Assembly (NCBI GenBank): GCA_902465645.1
Contig: CABQNX010000041.1
Span: forward strand, 1 to 9,456
Direction: 5' to 3'
DNA length: 9,456 nucleotides
Source of the DNA: an uncultured Peptoniphilus sp.
GTDB taxonomy: Bacteria; Bacillota; Clostridia; Tissierellales; Peptoniphilaceae
This document shows, in pieces, positions 1 to 6,887 of this stretch. The notes under the pieces are model-generated. The model made no database searches, was not told the DNA's origin, and saw only the letters and a program-made list of their open reading frames with translations. Both the position numbers and the translations under genes were made by a program. How positions within the stretch are numbered: position 1 is the first letter of the stretch; each line of letters begins with the position of its first letter.

Positions 1-286
1 ATATTATTTTCGTTATAAGTTTATAATATTCAACAAGATTAATCTTCTTTCTTGAAGCCTTAATTTATAAATTGAGAACAAAAAATAGCTTATTAAATAA
101 TTATGAACTTAGAATAAATTATGACTTTATAAATAATTCTTAATTCATAAATAATTAATAAATCATTGTGACTTTATAAATATTTTTAACTTAAAGACTG
201 ATTACAGTTTAGGGAAATTTAATAAGCTTATATCAATTTCTTATTTAACTTAAATCTTATAAGATCTATACATTTAAAATTTCAAT
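1..286. other. AT-rich intergenic region with no supported gene
   Basis: This stretch beyond the nifJ terminator is strongly AT-rich. I see no convincing reading frame, ribosome binding site or RNA gene in it. It holds a 14-nt direct repeat (TGACTTTATAAATA at 122-135 and 169-182) and a 10-bp palindrome (ATAAGCTTAT at 222-231). Both could arise by chance in such biased sequence. A TATAAT hexamer lies at 22-27 on the plus strand, but any -35 partner would fall outside the window. Confidence 0.6.
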
Positions 287-319
287 AAAAAAACTCGCTC
301 AAGTTTCCTCAAGCGAGTT
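287..319 (-). terminator. Intrinsic terminator of nifJ
   Basis: Read on the minus strand, AACTCGCTTGAG (319-308), a GAAA tetraloop (307-304) and CTTGAGCGAGTT (303-292) form a 12-bp stem with two G-U wobbles. The stem ends in TT and five more T residues follow it (291-287). It begins 38 nt after the nifJ stop codon. The stable GNRA-type loop and uninterrupted U-tract make this a textbook Rho-independent terminator in the nifJ direction. The plus-strand reading has no comparable T-tract, so it is probably unidirectional. Confidence 0.93.
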
Positions 320-357
320 AAATTTATTTATTTAGAAATTATATTATTTGGCAAAAA

Positions 358-3300
358 TTATTCTTCTTCTGAAAGTGCTTGGTAACTTGCGTATCTTTCC
401 TTAGCATTTTCTTCAGCAACTTCGTAAAGTTTTTCTGCTCTTTCAGGGAATAACTTCTTAAGAGATGTATATCTTACTTCTCCGTCTAAGAAGTCTCTGA
501 ATGGTTTAGTAGGTTCTTTAGAGTCTAGGATGAATGGATTCTTTCCTTCTTCTTTAAGTTCAGGGTTGAATCTGTATAGGTGCCAGTAACCTGTTTCAAC
601 AGCTTTCTTTTCTTCTTCAACTGAGAAGCCCATACCTACTCTAATACCGTGGTTAATACATGGAGCGTAAGCAATGATTAGTGATGGACCATTGTAAGCT
701 TCTGCTTCCTTAATTGCCTTATAAGCTTGGTTCTTGTCAGCGCCAAGAGCAATTTGAGCTACATATACATAACCATAAGTTGTTGCCATTAGACCAAGGT
801 CTTTCTTCTTAGTTAACTTACCAGCTGCTGCGAATTGTGCAATTGCTGCTGTTGGAGTTGCCTTAGAAGCTTGACCACCAGTGTTTGAATAAACTTCAGT
901 ATCTAGAACAAGGATGTTAATGTCTTCACCAGATGCAAGAACGTGGTCAACTCCACCGTATCCGATGTCGTAAGCCCATCCGTCTCCACCGATGATCCAT
1001 TGACTCTTCTTAATTAAGAATTTTTCAAGACCCTTAAGATCTTCAATGATTTCATCAGCCTTGTCGTTGCCGAATTTTTTATCAAGAACTTTTAGTACAT
1101 TTGCACTTGCTGCCTTAGAAGTCTTGTAGTCATCCATTCCTTCAATCCAAGCATTGAATGCTTCATTAGCTTCTGCGTCAACATTAAGTTCAACAAATTC
1201 TTCCATAAGGTTTTTAATTCTATTTCTTGTTTGAGTTTGAGAAACAGCCATACCATATCCGTACTCAGCGTTATCTTCGAATAGGGAGTTAGCCCATGAT
1301 GGTCCATTTCCACATTCATCTGTACAATATGGCATTGATGGTGCTGATCCACCCCAGATTGATGAACAACCTGTTGCGTTAGCAATACTCATTCTATCTC
1401 CAAATAATTGTGTAACAAGTTTTACATATGGAGTTTCTCCACAACCTGCACATGCTCCTGAGAATTCAAGATATGGAGTTTGGAATTGAGTGTTCTTGAA
1501 GTTGTTTGGCTCAATGTGTTCTTCTTTAGATTTAATATGTTCAGATGCATATTCCCAGTTAGCTGCTTGTACATCAATTTCGTCTTCGAATGGTGACATA
1601 ACAAGTGCTTTTTCTTTTGCTGGACAAACTTGAGCACAGTTTCCACAGCCTGTACAGTCTAGTGGAGAAATTTGTATTCTATATTCGTAATTTTCAAGTC
1701 CCTTACCTCTAGCCTTAATTGTTTCAAAGCTTTCTGGTGCGTTAGCCTTTTCTTCTTCATCTGCAAGGAAAGGTCTAATTACTGCGTGAGGACAAACTAG
1801 TGAACATTGGTTACATTGGATACAGTTTTCGTTCTTCCAGTGAGGAACATTAACTGCAATACCTCTCTTTTCGTAACGGCTTGTGCCTGATGGGAATGTA
1901 CCATCAACCATGTTTACGAAAGTTGATACAGGAAGATCGTTACCTTCTTGTCTGTTCATTGGAATAAGAATGTTGTTGATAAATTCTGGAGCCCCGTTGA
2001 TCTTGAAGTCCTTAGTTGTATCAGCATCTTTCCAAGATTCCTTAACTTCTACCTTGTGAAGAGCATCGATACCTTGATCTACTGCAGCGTAGTTCATGTT
2101 AACAATGTCGTCACCCTTAGCGCCGTAATCTTTTACGATTGCTTCTTTAAGAAGTTTAACAGCCTTATCTATTGGAAGTACTTGAGAAAGGTTAAAGAAT
2201 GCAGCTTGCATAACCATGTTTGTTCTTCCGCCAAGTCCAACTTCTGCAGCTATTTTAGTTGCGTTAATTGTGTAGAATTCAATTTCATTATCAGCAATAT
2301 ATTTCTTCATATATCCTGGTAGGTGTTCATCAAGTTCTTCATCATTCCAAATAGTATTTAGAAGGAACTTTCCACCCTTCTTAAGTCCTCTTAATAAGTC
2401 ATAAGAGTATACATAAGATTGTTTTGAACAAGAAATGAAGTCAGTTTCAGTTAGTAGGTAAGTTGATGTAATTCTGTTGTGACCAAATCTTAAGTGAGAC
2501 ATTGTAACCCCACCAGATTTTTTAGAGTCATAGTCAAAGTAACCTTGTGCATACATGTCAGTGTTGTCACCAATAATCTTGATAGCAGACTTGTTTGCAC
2601 CTACTGTACCGTCAGATCCGAATCCCCAGAACTTACATCTAATAGTTCCTTCAGGTTCAGTTGTGATGTGTTCTTTAATTTCAAGTGATTTGTGAGTTAC
2701 ATCATCAACAATACCAATCGTGAAGTCGTTCTTAGGTTGGTCAGCTTTAAGGTTTTCGTAAACTGTAAGAATATCTGTTGGGTTAGTGTCTTTTGAACCT
2801 AGACCATATATACCACCAACGATAAGAGGTTTCTTATCTGATTCGTAGAATGCATCTCTAACGTCAAGGTAAAGTGGTTGTCCTACTGCTCCCTTTTCTT
2901 TAGTTCTATCAAGAACTGCAATTCTTTCTACAGTTTCTGGAATTGCTGCCATTAAGTGTTTAATTGAGAAAGGTCTGTAAAGGTGAACTTTAACAAGTCC
3001 TGTCTTTTGTCCCTTTTCATTTAGGTAGTCAACAACTTCTTCAATAGTTTCTGTAACTGATCCCATAGCTACAATTATGTCAGTAGCATCTTTTGCACCG
3101 TAATAGTTGAATAGGTTGTATTCTCTACCAGTTAATTCAGAAATATCCTTCATATAACCTTCTGTGATATCAATGATATCAGTGTAGTAGTGGTTTGAAG
3201 CTTCAATTTCTTGGAAGTAGATATCAGGGTTTTGTGCAGTACCTCTGATTTCTGGACCATTAGGGTTAAGAGCTCTTTGTTTGAAAGCTTTTACTGCTTC

Positions 3301-3891
3301 TTTGTCTACTAGTTTTTCAAGGTCTTCGTAATTAAGTACTTCAATTTTTTGAACTTCGTGGGATGTTCTGAATCCATCAAAGAAGTGAATAAATGGTACT
3401 CTTCCCTTAATTGATGCTAAGTGAGCAACACCAGCTAAGTCCATTGATTCTTGAACTGAACCAGATGCTAGCATAGCAAGTCCTGCAGCTCTAGCAGCCA
3501 TAACGTCTTGGTGGTCTCCAAAAATTGAAAGTGCGTGTGATGCTAGTGCTCTTGCAGCAACGTGGAATACACCTGGAAGTAGTTCTCCTGCTATCTTGTA
3601 CATGTTAGGTAGCATAAGTAATAAACCTTGAGATGCTGTATATGTTGATGTTAATGATCCAGCTTGTAGTGAACCGTGAACAGCTCCAGCAGCTCCTCCT
3701 TCTGATTGTAACTCCTTAACCAATACTTCTTGACCGAAGATGTTCTTTCTTCCGTGAGAAGCCCAAGCATCAATGTGCTCAGCCATTGGTGAAGAAGGTG
3801 TTATTGGGTAAATACAAGCAACGTCTGAAAAGGCATAAGCCACGTGAGCAGCTGCTTCATTACCGTCCATTGTTTTAAATGTTTTAGACAT
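358..3891 (-). CDS. nifJ: Pyruvate:ferredoxin (flavodoxin) oxidoreductase, single-chain
   Basis: This 1177-aa cytoplasmic enzyme oxidises pyruvate with CoA to acetyl-CoA and CO2 and reduces ferredoxin, the central pyruvate step of fermenting anaerobes. All domains of the homodimeric PFOR are present in order. The N-terminal domain has YPITPSSP (28-35), Thr31, Glu64 in LQSEGG and Arg114, the positions used for pyruvate and thiamine diphosphate (TPP) in the Desulfovibrio africanus enzyme. Next come the central and gamma-like domains and the EKR signature (674-676). The ferredoxin domain carries two 4Fe-4S sets (C690, C693, C696, C756 and C746, C749, C752, C700). The C-terminal TPP domain has C814, C817, C842 and C1078 for the proximal cluster, GDGWAYDIG (969-977) and NTGGQ (1003-1007). 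It lacks the long C-terminal extension of the D. africanus enzyme. The ATG start has AGGAGG five bases upstream. It appears monocistronic, with its own promoter and terminator. Confidence 0.99.
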   Translation of the reverse strand: MSKTFKTMDGNEAAAHVAYAFSDVACIYPITPSSPMAEHIDAWASHGRKNIFGQEVLVKELQSEGGAAGAVHGSLQAGSLTSTYTASQGLLLMLPNMYKIAGELLPGVFHVAARALASHALSIFGDHQDVMAARAAGLAMLASGSVQESMDLAGVAHLASIKGRVPFIHFFDGFRTSHEVQKIEVLNYEDLEKLVDKEAVKAFKQRALNPNGPEIRGTAQNPDIYFQEIEASNHYYTDIIDITEGYMKDISELTGREYNLFNYYGAKDATDIIVAMGSVTETIEEVVDYLNEKGQKTGLVKVHLYRPFSIKHLMAAIPETVERIAVLDRTKEKGAVGQPLYLDVRDAFYESDKKPLIVGGIYGLGSKDTNPTDILTVYENLKADQPKNDFTIGIVDDVTHKSLEIKEHITTEPEGTIRCKFWGFGSDGTVGANKSAIKIIGDNTDMYAQGYFDYDSKKSGGVTMSHLRFGHNRITSTYLLTETDFISCSKQSYVYSYDLLRGLKKGGKFLLNTIWNDEELDEHLPGYMKKYIADNEIEFYTINATKIAAEVGLGGRTNMVMQAAFFNLSQVLPIDKAVKLLKEAIVKDYGAKGDDIVNMNYAAVDQGIDALHKVEVKESWKDADTTKDFKINGAPEFINNILIPMNRQEGNDLPVSTFVNMVDGTFPSGTSRYEKRGIAVNVPHWKNENCIQCNQCSLVCPHAVIRPFLADEEEKANAPESFETIKARGKGLENYEYRIQISPLDCTGCGNCAQVCPAKEKALVMSPFEDEIDVQAANWEYASEHIKSKEEHIEPNNFKNTQFQTPYLEFSGACAGCGETPYVKLVTQLFGDRMSIANATGCSSIWGGSAPSMPYCTDECGNGPSWANSLFEDNAEYGYGMAVSQTQTRNRIKNLMEEFVELNVDAEANEAFNAWIEGMDDYKTSKAASANVLKVLDKKFGNDKADEIIEDLKGLEKFLIKKSQWIIGGDGWAYDIGYGGVDHVLASGEDINILVLDTEVYSNTGGQASKATPTAAIAQFAAAGKLTKKKDLGLMATTYGYVYVAQIALGADKNQAYKAIKEAEAYNGPSLIIAYAPCINHGIRVGMGFSVEEEKKAVETGYWHLYRFNPELKEEGKNPFILDSKEPTKPFRDFLDGEVRYTSLKKLFPERAEKLYEVAEENAKERYASYQALSEEE

Positions 3892-3896
3892 ATTTG

Positions 3897-3902
3897 CCTC
3901 CT
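3897..3902 (-). promoter_or_regulatory. nifJ: Ribosome binding site of nifJ
   Basis: A perfect AGGAGG lies on the minus strand with a 5-nt spacer (CAAAT) to the ATG at 3891-3889. It fixes the nifJ start and fits a highly translated metabolic gene. Confidence 0.9.
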
Positions 3903-3927
3903 AATTATTAATAATATAAATATTAAC

Positions 3928-3942
3928 TAACCATACTGGTTA
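3928..3942. promoter_or_regulatory. Palindrome over the predicted nifJ transcription start (candidate operator)
   Basis: TAACCA-TAC-TGGTTA is a perfect 6-bp inverted repeat with a 3-nt centre. It begins one base downstream of the predicted -10 box and covers the expected +1 near 3937. A repressor bound there would block initiation. I do not recognise the motif as belonging to a named regulator. The palindrome is seen directly; its role as an operator is inferred only from its position. It could also fold as a small 5' hairpin in the leader. Confidence 0.45.
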
Positions 3943-3943
3943 T

Positions 3944-3972
3944 ATTATAGGACTTATTTTAATAAATTTCAA
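3944..3972 (-). promoter_or_regulatory. Sigma-A-type promoter of nifJ
   Basis: On the minus strand TTGAAA (3972-3967) is separated by exactly 17 nt from a perfect TATAAT (3949-3944). This matches the vegetative consensus at 11 of 12 positions with optimal spacing. Predicted transcription starts near 3937, giving a leader of about 45 nt before the nifJ ATG. The strength suits an abundant central-metabolism enzyme. In AT-rich DNA single boxes occur by chance, but this pairing and its place directly upstream of the gene are convincing. Confidence 0.85.
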
Positions 3973-4018
3973 TAATATTATTAATAAAAGTCTTAGAAAG
4001 ATTTGAAAATAGCGAACT

Positions 4019-4034
4019 GTGAAAGGCGTTTCAC
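4019..4034. promoter_or_regulatory. cre-like palindrome GTGAAA-N4-TTTCAC between hprK and nifJ
   Basis: GTGAAA-GGCG-TTTCAC is a perfect 6-bp inverted repeat about 47 nt upstream of the nifJ -35 box, in the hprK-nifJ gap. Its arms, TGAAA-N4-TTTCA, match those of CcpA catabolite-responsive elements. However, the two central bases are GC instead of the CG expected of cre (TGWNANCGNTNWCA). The half-site spacing also does not match the Rex operator (GTGAA-N4-TTCAC; here N6). It may bind another factor, or form a weak hairpin in the hprK 3' end, since no T-tract follows it on the minus strand. Confidence 0.35.
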
Positions 4035-4072
4035 TTTGTGGAATTTGATTTTTATCTTTATATAAAGCCTTA

Positions 4073-4092
4073 CTATTTATAAAAATAAATAG
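4073..4092 (-). other. AT-only hairpin downstream of hprK
   Basis: CTATTTAT-N4-ATAAATAG is a perfect 8-bp inverted repeat with a 4-nt loop, 27 nt past the hprK stop. The stem is weak (one G-C pair). On the minus strand it is followed by TAAGGC and not by a T-run, so it does not qualify as a standard intrinsic terminator. It could still mark or protect the hprK mRNA end. No better terminator is visible between hprK and nifJ. Confidence 0.3.
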
Positions 4093-4119
4093 CTTATTCT
4101 CTACCACTTTGCTTTTACC

Positions 4120-5031
4120 TCATCTCCTATTGTTCATTAGCCTATTATTTAATGCTTCTGCGGGATTATATCCCAGTTCTTTTTGCTTATAATTCTTTGT
4201 TGCAACTTCAATTATAAGTGCAGTGTGCCTGCCAGGCTTAACTGGTATGTCAAATCTTACAACATCAATCCCAAGAATACTTTGATACTTGTTGTCTAGC
4301 CCAAGTCTTTCATATTCTTTTGATTCGTCCCAATCTTCTAAGTTAACAACAACTTCGATTTCTTTTTCTTCCATTACGAAGCCAACGCCAAACATTTTTT
4401 GAATATCTATTATGCCAACTCCTCTTATTTCCATAAAATATTTTGTAATTTCTGGTGACTTTCCTATAAGCCTCTTGTCAATATTTTTAATAATTACTGA
4501 GTCATCTGAAATCAATCTGGCTCCATTGGAAATGAGGTCAAGGGCTGTTTCACTTTTACCAATTCCACTTCTACCTGTTATTAAAACACCAATTCCTGAA
4601 ATGTCCAAGAGGACGCCGTGCATCCTCTTAGTTGGTGCTAGCTCATCCTCCACAAGTGAAATTATCTTACTAAAAACTTTAGATGTTGAATCAGGACTCC
4701 TAAGAATTGTTACATTATATTTTTTTGCAAGTTCTATGGCTTGAGGAAAAATTTCACCATTTCTAGAAAAAATCACTGCAGGAATATCATACATAAATAA
4801 TTTTTCTAAGCTTTCATATCTTTCTTTATCTTCCATAGAATTTATATAGTGCCACTCTTGAGTTCCTATGAGTTGGATCCTGTCCTTAACAAATTTTGAG
4901 TAGTAACCATTAAGTTGCAGTCCTGGCCTATTGATATCGCTACTTTCTATTTCAATATCTTTGTAGTCTGTAGATGCGTGAACAAGTTCAAAATTCAATT
5001 CATCTACTATATATTTTATTTTAACGCCCAT
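4120..5031 (-). CDS. hprK: HPr kinase/phosphorylase
   Basis: This 303-aa cytoplasmic enzyme phosphorylates and dephosphorylates Ser46 of HPr. In Gram-positive bacteria that couples glycolytic state to PTS uptake and to CcpA catabolite control. The N-terminal HprK domain covers roughly residues 1-125. The kinase domain has His138 (MHGV), the P-loop GRSGIGKS (153-160), acidic Asp176-Asp177 (LISDD), the family signature EIRGVGIIDI (201-210) with FGVG after it, and the C-terminal IPVKPGRH (262-269). Length is normal for the family. A longer frame opening at 5079 exists, but the ATG at 5031 has GGGGAGG five bases upstream and yields the usual N-terminus (MGVKIKYIVDELN). The gene overlaps the end of uvrC by 11 nt, implying translational coupling. 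Several usually conserved positions vary here, such as Phe where Ala follows FGVG in many homologues (from memory). Confidence 0.97.
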   Translation of the reverse strand: MGVKIKYIVDELNFELVHASTDYKDIEIESSDINRPGLQLNGYYSKFVKDRIQLIGTQEWHYINSMEDKERYESLEKLFMYDIPAVIFSRNGEIFPQAIELAKKYNVTILRSPDSTSKVFSKIISLVEDELAPTKRMHGVLLDISGIGVLITGRSGIGKSETALDLISNGARLISDDSVIIKNIDKRLIGKSPEITKYFMEIRGVGIIDIQKMFGVGFVMEEKEIEVVVNLEDWDESKEYERLGLDNKYQSILGIDVVRFDIPVKPGRHTALIIEVATKNYKQKELGYNPAEALNNRLMNNRR

Positions 5032-6883
5032 TTTTTCCTCCCCTAAAGTGCTGGTAAATGGAATTTGCACTGGCTTCATTCATGGATTCGACTTCCATTA
5101 GTTCTTCTACGCTTGCATTTTTTATCTTATCAATTGATTTAAAATGTTTTAAGAGATTTTCCTTTCTCTTTGGCCCAATCAACTTTATATTGTCAAGTTC
5201 TGACTTAAACATAGTCTTGGACCTTAAGTTTCTGTGATAATTTATGGCAAACCTGTGGGCTTCTTCTTGAATTTTATAAATCATCTTATAGGCACGAGAA
5301 TTTATATCTATTTTAAATTCTTCATTATTGTAAATAATCCCACGAGTCTTGTGGAAATCGTCCTTAACAAGTCCACAAATTTCTAAATTTAAACCTAACT
5401 TATCTAAGATTTCCTTGGCAGCATTGACCTGTCCCTTGCCACCGTCCATCATAATAAGATCTGGAAAATTTGAAAAAGAAGATGACTTAGAAGATTTTTT
5501 TTCCTCTACTCCTCTTTTAAATCTCCTTTCAATCACTTCTTTTAAGCTTGAATAGTCATCAGGTCCAAGGACACTTTTAATTCTAAACTTCCTATAGTCA
5601 CTTTTTTTTGCATCACCATCTTCAAAGACAACCATGGAACCAACTGATTCAACTCCTGAAATGTTTGAAATGTCATAGGCTTCAATCCTTCTTGGAATTT
5701 CGTCTAGGTCAAGTAGGTCTTTTATATCTTCAAGGGCCTTCCTATTTGTTTCGGCACGCTTTTTAAACTTGTCTCCATATTTTTCAATCATATCTAGAGC
5801 ATTTCTCTTTACCATCCTCACAAGTTCCTTTTTGTTGCCCTTTATTGGAACGACAATGCTCACCTTATTTCCTCTTTTTTCAGTGAGCCAATCTTCCAAG
5901 ACTTTTATATCCATGGGTTTTTCTTCTATTATTATTTCCTTCGGAATGTAAGATGCTCCAATATAAAATTGTTTTACAAAAGAAGAAAATATTTCTTCAT
6001 AGGAATCGTTGTAATAGTCCCTAATCATGTAGTGTTCGCGTCCAATAATCTTCCCATTTCTAAAAAAGAAGATTTGAATTAAGACTTCGTCAATACCCTT
6101 GGCAAGGGCTATGATGTCTTTATCATCATTTGCCTCTGGGTCAGAAATAAGTTGTCTTTCCTTTAGATATTCAAGATTTTTAATCCTGTCGCGAATGTCT
6201 GCTGCATTTTCATAATCGAGATTTCTTGAATAATCCATCATCTTCTCATGAAGCTTATCAACTAAGTTACTGTTTGAAGATGATAAAAAGCTCAAGACTT
6301 CATCAACCATTACATTGTAATCTTCATCCTTGACTTCTCCAGTGCAAGGACCCAGACACTTGCCAATGTAGTAATTAAGACAAGGCCTAAAGGGTTTTTC
6401 TTCCACATTTTCAAGATTTAAATTACAAGTCCTAAGGGGATAAATCCTCTCAAAGGTTTCAATGGATCCATTTACTGCAAAGACATCAGGATAGGGACCA
6501 AAATATTTTGCCCCATCTTTGGCCACTCTCCTTGTCTTCATAACCCTTGGGAACCTTTCGTTGACCTTGACTTTGATGTAGGGATACTGCTTGTCATCAC
6601 GGAGGAGGATGTTGTATTTAGGCAGATTATCCTTAATAAAGTTGGACTCAAGTACCAGGGACTCAACTTCATTTTCTACTATTATATATTCAAAGTCATG
6701 AATCTTTGACACCATGCTGGCAACTTTTTTTGAGGACTTTCCATAGGACCCAAAGTATTGTCTAACTCTTTTTCTAAGAGATTTAGCTTTTCCAACATAG
6801 ATTATCTCGTCTAATTCATTTTTCATTATATAAACTCCTGGTTTGTCAGGAAGTTTATCAAGCCTTTCTCTTAAATCTAACAA
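5021..6883 (-). CDS. uvrC: UvrABC excinuclease subunit C
   Basis: This 620-aa protein makes both incisions around bulky DNA lesions in nucleotide excision repair, working with UvrA and UvrB, which are not in this window. It has a GIY-YIG nuclease domain (GVY at 16-18, YVG at 29-31, Arg39, Glu79) for the 3' cut. Four cysteines follow (C153, C168, C176, C180), the set known to hold an iron-sulfur cluster in UvrC. A UVR motif that contacts UvrB lies near 205-240. The RNase H-like domain for the 5' cut has Asp404 in AYDISN, Asp480 in MMDGGKGQ and His543 in EEAHRF. A helix-hairpin-helix pair lies near 555-615. The start is TTG, four bases past the pepP stop, with GAGAGAGGT upstream. It gives the canonical N-terminus ending in KLPDKPGVY. 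Length is typical. Confidence 0.99.
   Translation of the reverse strand: MLDLRERLDKLPDKPGVYIMKNELDEIIYVGKAKSLRKRVRQYFGSYGKSSKKVASMVSKIHDFEYIIVENEVESLVLESNFIKDNLPKYNILLRDDKQYPYIKVKVNERFPRVMKTRRVAKDGAKYFGPYPDVFAVNGSIETFERIYPLRTCNLNLENVEEKPFRPCLNYYIGKCLGPCTGEVKDEDYNVMVDEVLSFLSSSNSNLVDKLHEKMMDYSRNLDYENAADIRDRIKNLEYLKERQLISDPEANDDKDIIALAKGIDEVLIQIFFFRNGKIIGREHYMIRDYYNDSYEEIFSSFVKQFYIGASYIPKEIIIEEKPMDIKVLEDWLTEKRGNKVSIVVPIKGNKKELVRMVKRNALDMIEKYGDKFKKRAETNRKALEDIKDLLDLDEIPRRIEAYDISNISGVESVGSMVVFEDGDAKKSDYRKFRIKSVLGPDDYSSLKEVIERRFKRGVEEKKSSKSSSFSNFPDLIMMDGGKGQVNAAKEILDKLGLNLEICGLVKDDFHKTRGIIYNNEEFKIDINSRAYKMIYKIQEEAHRFAINYHRNLRSKTMFKSELDNIKLIGPKRKENLLKHFKSIDKIKNASVEELMEVESMNEASANSIYQHFRGGKNGR
5037..5043 (-). 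promoter_or_regulatory. hprK: Ribosome binding site of hprK, inside the uvrC coding region
   Basis: GGGGAGG with a 5-nt A-only spacer precedes the ATG at 5031-5029. It sits within the last codons of uvrC (Arg-Gly-Gly-Lys). It favours this start over the upstream in-frame ATG at 5079, which would overlap uvrC by 59 nt. Confidence 0.9.
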
Positions 6884-6887
6884 TTAT

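Noticed and set aside
1092..1646. Minus-strand frames of 97 and 74 codons inside nifJ
   Set aside because: They lie in another frame of nifJ, and the nifJ frame carries all expected cofactor motifs without interruption. There is no sign of a frameshift.
1948..2688. Plus-strand open frames of 124 and 64 codons inside nifJ
   Set aside because: They run antisense to a fully conserved PFOR frame, lack ribosome binding sites and have no recognisable domains; they are shadows.
4019..4034. Rex operator
   Set aside because: Rex sites have GTGAA-N4-TTCAC, whereas here the spacing between those half-sites is 6, so the register is wrong.
4056..4067. 12-bp palindrome CTTTATATAAAG
   Set aside because: It is AT-only apart from its end pair, and no T-run or promoter context gives it a role. 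It is likely composition-driven.
84..4098. 11-nt match AATAGCTTATT at 84-94 and 4088-4098, flanking nifJ
   Set aside because: The match is too short and AT-rich to suggest an insertion boundary, and nifJ has intact regulatory ends.
5032..5079. 16-residue N-terminal extension of hprK
   Set aside because: No ribosome binding site sits at a suitable distance. The internal ATG at 5031 has GGGGAGG and gives the family N-terminus; the extension is uvrC sequence in another frame.
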